64,000 nucleotides of DNA from Actinokineospora pegani (lineage in GTDB: Bacteria; Actinomycetota; Actinomycetes; Mycobacteriales; Pseudonocardiaceae), in assembly GCF_009745975.1 (NCBI RefSeq), contig NZ_WHOL01000113.1:1-64000 (forward strand), in the 5' to 3' direction. Below the pieces are notes generated by a model. That model saw only the letters and a program-made list of their open reading frames with translations. It ran no database searches and was not told where the DNA came from. The position numbers and the translations under genes were made by a program. This document shows positions 57,278-64,000 of the stretch, in pieces; position 1 is the stretch's first letter, and every line of letters starts with the position of its first letter.

Positions 57278-58558
57278 TCAGGCGGGCAGTCCCGGGGTGT
57301 GCAGCCACTTGGTGAACAAGGGGTCCAAGGGCTGAGCGCTGTGCCGCTGCGCCAACTCCACGAACCCCGCCGTGGTCACCACCGAGTGCCGGTAGGTCTC
57401 AGTCCACTCCCGCAGCAGCGCGAAGAACGCCGCCGTCCCCATCTCCGCCCGCAGCGCGTGCAGGGTCAACGCCCCCCGCTGGTACACCCGGTCGTCGAAC
57501 AGGTCCGCCACCCCGGGGTCGGCCAGCACCAGGTCCTGCCGCTGCGCGGCCACCGTCCGCCGCGCCCGCCGCGCGTGCAGCTCCACCGACTCCCCGCCCG
57601 AAGCGGCCGACCACAGCCACTCCGCGTAGGTGGCGAAGCCCTCGTTGAGCCAGATGTGCCGCCACTCCGCGACCGTCAGGCTGTTGCCGAACCACTGGTG
57701 CGCCAGCTCGTGGGCCACCAGGTTCTCCGACCCCCGCCGCCCGTCCACGTGGTTGGTCCCGAAGACCGACAGCGACTGCGCCTCCACCGGGGCGTCCAGC
57801 TCCGCGTCCGCGACGACCACCGTGTACCCGGCGAACGGGTACGGCCCGAACAGCTCCGAGAAGACCTCGATCATCTGCCCCTGCCTGCCGAAGTCGTGCT
57901 GGGCGGCCGTGCGCAGCCGGGGCGGCACCACGAAGCGCTGGGGCACCGGGGCGCCGCCCGCCAGCAGGGCGTACCGGCCGATCTGGACGCTCACCAGGTA
58001 GGTCGGGGTCGGGGCGGCGAGCTCGTACTCCCAGCGGGTCGTGCTCGCCGAGGAGCGGCGACCGCGCGGTTCGCCGGTCACCGCGACGTGGTAGGCCGAG
58101 GCGGTGGTGACGGCGATGGCGTAGGTGGCCTTGTCCGAGGGGTGGTCGTTGCAGGGGAAGAACGACGGGGCGCCGATGGGTTGGCTGGCGACGATCACGC
58201 CGTCGTCGAGGTAGTCCCAGCCGAGCTCGCCCCAGCGGCTCGGGACCGGGGTGGGGGAGCCGCCGTAGCGGACGTCGACCTCGACCGGGGCGCCCGCGGC
58301 CAGTGCCCGCTGCGGGGTGATGACGAGCTTGGCGCCCCGGTGGGCGTACTTGGCCGCCTTGCCCGCCACCGTGACCCGGGCCGTGCGCAGACCGCGGAAG
58401 TCGAGGGAGATGCGGGAGAGCGCGCGGTCGGGCACGATCACCAACCGCGCCCGACCGGCCAGGCGGCCCGGCCCCACCCGGTAGTCCAGGTCGAGGTCGT
58501 AGTGCTCCACCCGGTAGCCGCCGTTGCCGTGCAGGGGCAGGTACGCGTCGTGGGACAT
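57278..58558 (-). CDS. M1-family metallopeptidase
   Basis: About 426 aa, shorter than classic aminopeptidase N. The zinc site is HELAHQWFGN plus NEGFATYAEW (HExxH-18-E). The GAMEN exopeptidase loop is changed to PVEAQSLS, keeping the Glu. A domain of beta-sandwich type fills about 1-190. No signal peptide. ATG 58558 (MSHDAYLP) or 58585 may be the start. It converges on the sigma-partner gene with a 6-bp gap. Confidence 0.92.
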   Translation of the reverse strand: MSHDAYLPLHGNGGYRVEHYDLDLDYRVGPGRLAGRARLVIVPDRALSRISLDFRGLRTARVTVAGKAAKYAHRGAKLVITPQRALAAGAPVEVDVRYGGSPTPVPSRWGELGWDYLDDGVIVASQPIGAPSFFPCNDHPSDKATYAIAVTTASAYHVAVTGEPRGRRSSASTTRWEYELAAPTPTYLVSVQIGRYALLAGGAPVPQRFVVPPRLRTAAQHDFGRQGQMIEVFSELFGPYPFAGYTVVVADAELDAPVEAQSLSVFGTNHVDGRRGSENLVAHELAHQWFGNSLTVAEWRHIWLNEGFATYAEWLWSAASGGESVELHARRARRTVAAQRQDLVLADPGVADLFDDRVYQRGALTLHALRAEMGTAAFFALLREWTETYRHSVVTTAGFVELAQRHSAQPLDPLFTKWLHTPGLPA

Positions 58559-58619
58559 GCTGGGTCCCGCTTCCCCCGCTCTCATCCCCCCATCTAATCA
58601 GCGGGATATCGCCGCCGTG

Positions 58620-61600
58620 TCACGCGTGCGGCCACGCGGCGGTCGGGTTGCCCTGCCAGCGCGAGCCCTCCGGCACCGACTCACCCCGCATGACCAGCGA
58701 CGCCGGACCCACGGTGGTGCGCTCGCCGATGGTCGCGCCGGGCAGCGCGATCCCGTGCGGCCCCAGGGTGGCGCCCGCGGCGATGGTGACCGGGGACATG
58801 GACATGATCCGGTCGTGGAACAGGTGGGTCTGCACGACGCAGCCCCGGTTGACCGTCGCCCCGTCGCCGATCGAGACCAGGTCGGACTCGGGCAGCCAGT
58901 AGGTCTCCACCCACGCGCCGCGACCGATCCGCGCGCCCATCGCGCGCAGCCACGACGACAGCAGCGGGCTGCCCTGGGTGGCGGGCACGAACCACGGCAC
59001 CGCCAGCACCTCGACGAAGGTGTCGGCCAGCTCCGTGCGCCAGACGAACGAGCTCCACAGCGGGTGGTCGACCGTGCGGAAGCGGCCCACCAGCGCCCAC
59101 TTGGCCAGCATCGCCACCTCGCACGCCGCCACGCCCGCGCCGAACAGCAGCACGCCGCCCAGCAGCAGCCCCAGCCACGGGCCCAGCCACAGGAACCCGG
59201 CGGCCACCAGCACGGCGAGCGCGCCGCTGGCCATCACCGGCAGCACCCGGCACAACTCGACCAGCGCCCGGGCGATGACCAGCCGCCTCGGCGGGGCGAA
59301 CGTCTTGCTCTCGTCGGCGGACTCGACGGTGCGCGGCAGCTTCATCGGCGGCATGCCCAGGTACGACGAGCCCGCCTTGGCCTTCTTCGGCGTCGAGGAC
59401 AGCACGCCGACCAGGCCGCGCTTGGGCACCGCCCGACCGGGCGCGGTCATCCCCGAGTTGCCCAGGAACGCCCGCTTGCCGATCTTGGCCTGCTCGATGC
59501 GCAGCCAGCCGCCGCCCAGCTCGTAGGAGGCGATCATGGTGTCGTCGGCCAGGAACGCGCCGTCGCCCACGGTGGTCATCGACGGCAGCGCCAGCACGGT
59601 CGACGCCTCGACCCCGCGGCCCACCTTCATGCCCAGCGCGCGCAGCCACACCGGCGTGGCCAGCGAGGCGTAGAGCGGGAACAGGCCGACCCGCGCCAGG
59701 TCCATGACCCGCTCGGTGGCCCAGGCCTGCCAGGCGACCCGGCTGTGCACGGCGTGCGAGCCCGGCCGCAGGCCGATCGCCAGCAGCCGCACGGACACCA
59801 GGACCATCAGCGCGTAGGCGCCCAGCCAGGCCAGCGTCGCCAGCGGCACGGCGGGCAGCGCCGAGCCGAGGGCCGCGGGCAGGTCGGCGGACCCGGCGAC
59901 GAACAGGCCGAGGACGGCCAGCGCGGGCAGCGCGGCCAGCGCCGGGACCAGGCTCAGCAGCATCGACGTGGCCGCGTAGACCAGGACCCAGCGCTTGCGC
60001 CGCGGCGGGCGCTCGGCGAACGTGGGCGCCTTGCCGACGCGGGTAGCCGGCGACCCGGCCCACCGCTGCCCGGCGGGCACCTCGCCGCGCACGCCGGAGC
60101 CGGGCGCGACGTCGGCGCGCTTGCCGATCCGCGCCCCGGGGAACAGGGTGCTGCGGGAGCCGACGGTCGCGCCCGCGCCGACGTGGATCGCGCCGATGTG
60201 CAGCACGTCGCCGTCGAGCCAGTGCCCGGACAGGTCGACCTCGGGCTCCACCGCCGCGCCGCGGCCCAGCTTGAGCAGGCCGGTGACCGGGGGCAGCGAG
60301 TGCAGGTCGACGTCGTCGCCGATCTTGGCGCCGAGCGCGCGGGCGTAGCGGGCCAGCCACGGCGCGCCGGCCAGGTTGGTCGCCCCGGACAGCTCGACGA
60401 CCCGCTCGGCCGCCCACAGCCGCAGGTGCACGCTCCCGCCGCGCGGGTACTCGCCCGGCCCGACGCCGCGCAGCAGCAGCCTGGCCGCCCCGGCGGCGGT
60501 CGCCATCCGGCCCAGCGGCGAGAGGAACACCAGCCAGCCGACCGCGACGAACCACCACGACACCGTCGGCAGCCAGGTCAGGGCCCCGGTCAGCGCCAGC
60601 AGGTTGCCCAGCGCGGCGAGCACCACGGCCCAGCGCGCGCCGACCAGCGTCAGCAGCGGGATGGTCGCCAGGACCTGGATGGCCTGCGCCCCGCGCGGCG
60701 TCGGCGCGATGACCCGGTCGGACTGGGTGCTGGCCGCCGTCGCGTCGACCAGTTCGGCCAGCCCGGCCAGGGTCGGGTGCTGGTAGAGGTCGGCCACCGC
60801 GATGGCCGGGTGGTCGGCGCGGATGCGCGAGACGAGCTGGGCGGCGGTCAGGCTGCCGCCGCCGAGCGCGAAGAAGTCGGCGTCCGGGGAGGTGATCGGC
60901 GCGCCGAGGATGTCCTGCCAGAGCCCGGCCAGCCAGGTCTCGGTGGTGGTCAGGGTGTCCGTGCCGACCTCTTGCACGGCGAGGTCCAGCGGCCAGGGCA
61001 GCGCGGCCCGGTCGACCTTGCCCGAGGTGCGGGTGGGCAGCGAGTCGACCTCGGCCAGCAGCGGCACCAGCGCGGCGGGCAGCGCCTCGCGCAGCCGCTC
61101 CACCGCCGCGGCCTGGTCGTACCCGGCCCGCGGCACGACGTAGCCGACCAGGAGCTGGTTGCCCGCCGCGGTCGTCTGCACGGCGGCGGCGGCGCCCGCC
61201 ACCGCGGGCAGCGCCTGTAGCGCGGCGTCGACCTCGCCCAGCTCGATCCGCCGCCCGCCCAGCTTGACCTGCTCGTCGGCGCGGCCGAGGAACAGCAGGC
61301 CAGCGGGCTCGGCGGTGACCAGGTCGCCGCTGCGGTAGGCGCGGTCCCAGCCCATCGCGGGCAGCGGCGCGTACTTCTCGGCGTCCTTGACCGGGTCGAG
61401 GTAGCGGGCCAGGCCCGCGCCGCCGATGACGAGCTGGCCGCTGGCGCCCATCGGCACCGGCTCGCCCGCCTCGTCGACCACGGCCAGCTCCCAGCCGTCC
61501 AGCGGCAGCCCGATGCGCACCGGGCCCTCGCCGGTCAGCAGGGCGGCGGTGGCCACGACGGTGGCCTCGGTCGGGCCGTAGGTGTTCCACAGCTCGCGGC

Positions 61601-62501
61601 CCTCGACGGCCAGCCGGGCGGCCAGCTCGGGCGGGCACGCCTCGCCGCCGAAGATCAGCAGCCGGACCCGCGCCAGCGCCTCGGCGGGCCACAGCGCGGC
61701 CAGCGTCGGCACCGTGGAGACCACGGTGATGCCCCGCTCGACCAGCCACGGGCCCAGGTCGACACCGGTGCGCACCAGCGCGCGCGGCGCGGCGACCAGG
61801 CAGGCGCCGTGCCGCCAGGCCAGCCACATCTCCTCGCAGGAGGCGTCGAAGGCGACCGACAGCCCGGCCAGCACCCGGTCGCCGGGGCCGATCGGCTGCT
61901 CGGGCAGGAACAGCTCGGCCTCGGCGTCGACGAACGCCGACGCGCTGCGGTGGGTCACCGCGACGCCCTTGGGCTTGCCGGTCGAGCCGGAGGTGAAGAT
62001 GATCCACGCGTCGTGGTCGGGGGTGGGCTCGCCCGCCGGGTTCGCGCTGGTCGCCAGGGCCGTGATGGCCCGGTCCGCGCCGATGACGGCGGTGACGCCC
62101 GCCTCGCCGAAGACCAGCTCGGCGCGCTCGTCGGGGTCGTCGAAGTCGACCGGGACGTAGGCCGCCCCCGCGGCGAGGACGCCCAGGATGGACACGTAGA
62201 GGTCGGCGGTGCCCGAGGGGGCGCGCACGCCCACCCGGTCGCCGAGGCCGACGCCGTGGGCGCGCAGCGCGTCGCGCACCGAGGACACCTCGTCCAGCAG
62301 CGCGGCGTAGGTCAGGACCGTGCCGCCGTCGTCGACCGCGTCCGCGCCGGGGTGGCGGCGGGCGGTGGCGGCGAGCACGTCGAGCAGGGTGCGCGGGGCG
62401 CTCTCCGGGCCGGACCGGAACACGGCCAGGCCGCGCTCGACGGCGACGTCGAACGGGTCGGAGGCGTGGAGCAGGGACGGCGTGTGGTCGACGACCGTCA
62501 T
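58620..62501 (-). CDS. Pls/PosA-type membrane NRPS, predicted poly-lysine synthetase
   Basis: A 1293-aa single-module synthetase. The adenylation domain (about 35-505) has IIFTSGSTGKPKG, NTYGPTEAT, YRSGDL, RRIELGEVD and RTSGKVDR; the carrier domain has FFALGGGSL with Ser550. No condensation or thioesterase domain follows. From about 615 there are hydrophobic helices alternating with hexapeptide beta-helix segments, as in epsilon-poly-L-lysine synthetase Pls. Pocket residues D219, A220, E223, S262, I283, G285, T307, V315, V316, K495 read DAESIGTVVK, resembling the lysine code. It likely polymerises a basic amino acid at the membrane; the product is inference. Confidence 0.88.
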   Translation of the reverse strand: MTVVDHTPSLLHASDPFDVAVERGLAVFRSGPESAPRTLLDVLAATARRHPGADAVDDGGTVLTYAALLDEVSSVRDALRAHGVGLGDRVGVRAPSGTADLYVSILGVLAAGAAYVPVDFDDPDERAELVFGEAGVTAVIGADRAITALATSANPAGEPTPDHDAWIIFTSGSTGKPKGVAVTHRSASAFVDAEAELFLPEQPIGPGDRVLAGLSVAFDASCEEMWLAWRHGACLVAAPRALVRTGVDLGPWLVERGITVVSTVPTLAALWPAEALARVRLLIFGGEACPPELAARLAVEGRELWNTYGPTEATVVATAALLTGEGPVRIGLPLDGWELAVVDEAGEPVPMGASGQLVIGGAGLARYLDPVKDAEKYAPLPAMGWDRAYRSGDLVTAEPAGLLFLGRADEQVKLGGRRIELGEVDAALQALPAVAGAAAAVQTTAAGNQLLVGYVVPRAGYDQAAAVERLREALPAALVPLLAEVDSLPTRTSGKVDRAALPWPLDLAVQEVGTDTLTTTETWLAGLWQDILGAPITSPDADFFALGGGSLTAAQLVSRIRADHPAIAVADLYQHPTLAGLAELVDATAASTQSDRVIAPTPRGAQAIQVLATIPLLTLVGARWAVVLAALGNLLALTGALTWLPTVSWWFVAVGWLVFLSPLGRMATAAGAARLLLRGVGPGEYPRGGSVHLRLWAAERVVELSGATNLAGAPWLARYARALGAKIGDDVDLHSLPPVTGLLKLGRGAAVEPEVDLSGHWLDGDVLHIGAIHVGAGATVGSRSTLFPGARIGKRADVAPGSGVRGEVPAGQRWAGSPATRVGKAPTFAERPPRRKRWVLVYAATSMLLSLVPALAALPALAVLGLFVAGSADLPAALGSALPAVPLATLAWLGAYALMVLVSVRLLAIGLRPGSHAVHSRVAWQAWATERVMDLARVGLFPLYASLATPVWLRALGMKVGRGVEASTVLALPSMTTVGDGAFLADDTMIASYELGGGWLRIEQAKIGKRAFLGNSGMTAPGRAVPKRGLVGVLSSTPKKAKAGSSYLGMPPMKLPRTVESADESKTFAPPRRLVIARALVELCRVLPVMASGALAVLVAAGFLWLGPWLGLLLGGVLLFGAGVAACEVAMLAKWALVGRFRTVDHPLWSSFVWRTELADTFVEVLAVPWFVPATQGSPLLSSWLRAMGARIGRGAWVETYWLPESDLVSIGDGATVNRGCVVQTHLFHDRIMSMSPVTIAAGATLGPHGIALPGATIGERTTVGPASLVMRGESVPEGSRWQGNPTAAWPHA

Positions 62502-62755
62502 CGCTGCGTTCGCATTTCTCACCTTTTCGGTGTTCAAGGACAAGCCTGACCAGCGCACATTACCGGTGGTCACGAGGCTGAGGCGGGCTTTGCCGGGCTG
62601 TTCGTGGCATGTTTCACACCAGTGGGTTACGTGTAACAGGCTGTGTTTTCAGACGATTGTTGATTTCGTTCTCCGATATCTGTCTTGATCATGTTTGTGC
62701 GCAGGGGATTCACTTGATATCGGTAGGCGATATCGAAGCCTGATATCCTGAGTCG
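62502..62755. promoter_or_regulatory. divergent pls/padR promoter region
   Basis: An AT-richer 254-bp gap. It holds the dyad GTTAC-GT-GTAAC (62626-62637), a lone GATATC (62675-62680) and the triple GATATC array. On the minus strand a mini-frame, ATG CGA ACG CAG CGA TGA (62514-62497), ends overlapping the synthetase ATG and has AAAAGG upstream; it could be a coupled 5-residue leader. The synthetase ATG itself lacks a good ribosome site. Confidence 0.55.
62716..62747 (+). promoter_or_regulatory. triple GATATC operator with exact 13-bp period over the padR promoter
   Basis: GATATC occurs at 62716-62721, 62729-62734 and 62742-62747, each separated by 7 bp. The last box overlaps TATCCT (62744-62749), a good -10 for a leaderless mRNA beginning at ATG 62756; no ribosome site is present there. 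This predicts autoregulation by the PadR protein. Confidence 0.75.
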
Positions 62756-63061
62756 ATGGATGTGGTCAAAGACTTCCGGAACGGGGCGCTGCGGCTGCGG
62801 GTGCTGCACCTGGCGGGCAGCGGCGAGCCGCACGGCGCCGTGCTGTCCGCGCACCTGGCCGCCTCCGGCCACCAGGTCTCGCCGGGCACGCTCTACCCGC
62901 TGCTGCACCGCCTGCAGGAGGCAGGCCTGCTGAAATCCCGCTCGGAGGTCGTCGACGGCAGGCGGGTGCGCCGGTACCGGAGCACCAAGCGCGGCCGCCG
63001 CGCGCTGGCCGACTGCCGCGCCGTCCTGGCCGCGCTGAGCGAGGACGTGGCCGCCGAATAG
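62756..63061 (+). CDS. PadR-family transcriptional regulator
   Basis: A 101-aa winged-helix protein. RVLHLAGSGEPHGAVLSAHL, VSPGTLYPLLHRLQEAGLL and the wing GRRVRRYRSTKRGRRAL are typical PadR. It is the short type without the long C-terminal dimerisation domain. Divergent from the synthetase and probably leaderless; the likely controller of both genes. The XdhC-like gene starts 11 bp after it. Confidence 0.92.
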   Translation: MDVVKDFRNGALRLRVLHLAGSGEPHGAVLSAHLAASGHQVSPGTLYPLLHRLQEAGLLKSRSEVVDGRRVRRYRSTKRGRRALADCRAVLAALSEDVAAE

Positions 63062-63072
63062 AGAATCAGGAC

Positions 63073-64000
63073 ATGCGCGACGTCCTGGACGAGCTGACCC
63101 GGCGGCTGGCCGCGGGCGAGCCCGTCGCCGTGGCCACCGTGGTGGCCACCTTCTCCTCCGCCCCCCGCCCCCCGGGAGCGTCCCTGCTGGTCACCGCCGA
63201 CGGGACGGTGTCCGGCAGCGTGTCCGGCGGGTGCGTCGAGGGCGCCGTGTACGAGCTGGCCCGCGAGGTCCTCGACACCGGCCAGCCCGTGCTGCGCCGC
63301 TACGGCGTGTCGGACGACGACGCGTTCGCCGTGGGGCTGACCTGCGGCGGGACCATCGACATCTTCGTGGAGCGGATCGAGCCGGGCGCGCTGCCCGGCC
63401 TGGCCGAGTCGGTCATCGCCCGCGAGCCCGTCGCCGTGGTGGTCGTGGTCGAGCACCCCGAGCTGACCGGCGAGCGCCTGCTCGTGTGGCCGGACCGGGT
63501 CCACGGCACGACCGGGGCCGCCAGGGTCGACGCGGCGGTGGTCGACGACGCGCGCGGCCTGCTCGCCGCCGGGCGCACCGGCACCCTGCACTACGGCCCC
63601 GACGGCCAGCGCCGGGGCGAGGGCCTCTCAGTCTTCGTCAACGCCTTCGAGCCCCCCGCCCGGATGCTGGTGTTCGGCGCCATCGACTTCGCCGCCGCCA
63701 TGTCCCGCATGGGCGCCTACCTCGGCTACCGGGTGACCGTCTGCGACGCCCGCCCCCTGTTCGCCACCCCCGCCCGCCTCCCGTCCGCCCACGAGGTCGT
63801 CGTCGACTGGCCGCACCGCTACCTGGCCGCCGAGATCGAGGCGGGCCGCACCGACCCCCGCACGGTCGTCGCCGTCCTCACCCACGACCCCAGGTTCGAC
63901 GTCCCCCTCCTGGAGGTCGCCCTGCGCGCCGACCTCGCCTACGTCGGCGCCATGGGCTCCCGCCGCACCCACGACGACCGCGTGTCCCGGCTGCGCGAAG
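63073..64000 (+). CDS. XdhC/CoxI-family molybdenum cofactor insertion protein (partial, runs off the right edge)
   Basis: At least 309 aa from ATG 63073, incomplete. The XdhC N-terminal domain has SGSVSGGCVEGAVYE and VGLTCGGTIDIFVE; the Rossmann C-terminal domain has MLVFGAIDFAAAMSRMGAY and YVGAMGSRRTHDDR. XdhC proteins load sulfurated Moco into xanthine-dehydrogenase-type enzymes. It lies 11 bp after padR on the same strand. moeA elsewhere in the window shows the cell makes Moco. Confidence 0.93.
   Translation, partial: MRDVLDELTRRLAAGEPVAVATVVATFSSAPRPPGASLLVTADGTVSGSVSGGCVEGAVYELAREVLDTGQPVLRRYGVSDDDAFAVGLTCGGTIDIFVERIEPGALPGLAESVIAREPVAVVVVVEHPELTGERLLVWPDRVHGTTGAARVDAAVVDDARGLLAAGRTGTLHYGPDGQRRGEGLSVFVNAFEPPARMLVFGAIDFAAAMSRMGAYLGYRVTVCDARPLFATPARLPSAHEVVVDWPHRYLAAEIEAGRTDPRTVVAVLTHDPRFDVPLLEVALRADLAYVGAMGSRRTHDDRVSRLRE

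Overview
The window is very GC-rich, strongly actinobacterial DNA, with GTG and TTG starts and third codon positions almost all G or C. The gene set (DasR, a SARP/AfsR regulator, an ectABCD ectoine cluster, IdeR-type iron boxes, a trehalose pathway, HrcA/CIRCE control of groEL, a Cdc48-like AAA gene beside pssA and psd) fits a Pseudonocardiales-type actinomycete such as Actinokineospora, Saccharothrix or Actinosynnema. The genus is inference. I see no insertion sequence, prophage or CRISPR array.

Layout. 0-7.3 kb: radA, then a leftward block of an OtsB-GH15 fusion, otsA and a ThrE-like exporter. 7.4 kb: tRNA-Thr(UGU), then a PP2C phosphatase. 9-14.3 kb: a quinone oxidoreductase-like gene and an iron-siderophore tailoring locus (ABC ATPase, hydroxyornithine formyltransferase-like, amino-acid N-monooxygenase, type II thioesterase) with two IdeR/DmdR-like boxes but no NRPS. 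14.3-18.8 kb: a PIG-L deacetylase and ectABCD, closed by a 19-bp-stem terminator. 19.2-22 kb: a SARP-NB-ARC-TPR regulator. 22.2-30.8 kb: SGNH hydrolase, DUF3159 protein, GlcNAc-kinase-like gene, HxlR regulator, SIS-domain protein divergent from dasR across a dre-like site, DHA2 exporter, threonine-dehydratase-like enzyme and a membrane protein.

30.8-37.3 kb is the thiamine cluster. It holds thiE, a TPP riboswitch followed by thiO-thiS-thiG, a MarR gene, and convergent thiC-thiD behind a second TPP riboswitch. Two separate gene-junction tandem duplications have scarred this cluster: a degenerate second thiS, and a decayed marR/thiD tail. 37.3-39.6 kb: zinc-ribbon protein, peptide deformylase, DUF3263 and LytR_C proteins. 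40.3-51 kb resembles the mycobacterial Rv0435c-Rv0440 neighbourhood as I recall it: Cdc48-like ATPase, pssA, psd, moeA, groEL, with two Ser/Thr kinases, a GlsB-family protein and an AIM24 protein interspersed. groEL is preceded by two CIRCE operators. 51.2-58.6 kb: HelD-like RNAP-associated ATPase, membrane pentapeptide-repeat protein, ArsR/SRPBCC pair, PspC protein, ECF sigma factor with a translationally coupled partner, and an M1 peptidase.

The right end carries the most striking gene: a 1293-aa single-module membrane NRPS of the Pls/PosA type (A-PCP-membrane/beta-helix). Its A-domain pocket, read by eye, is D-A-E-S-I-G-T-V-V-K, which looks like a lysine code and predicts an epsilon-poly-lysine-like polymer. 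It is divergent from a PadR regulator whose own promoter is overlaid by three GATATC boxes at exact 13-bp spacing. An XdhC-family gene runs off the right edge.
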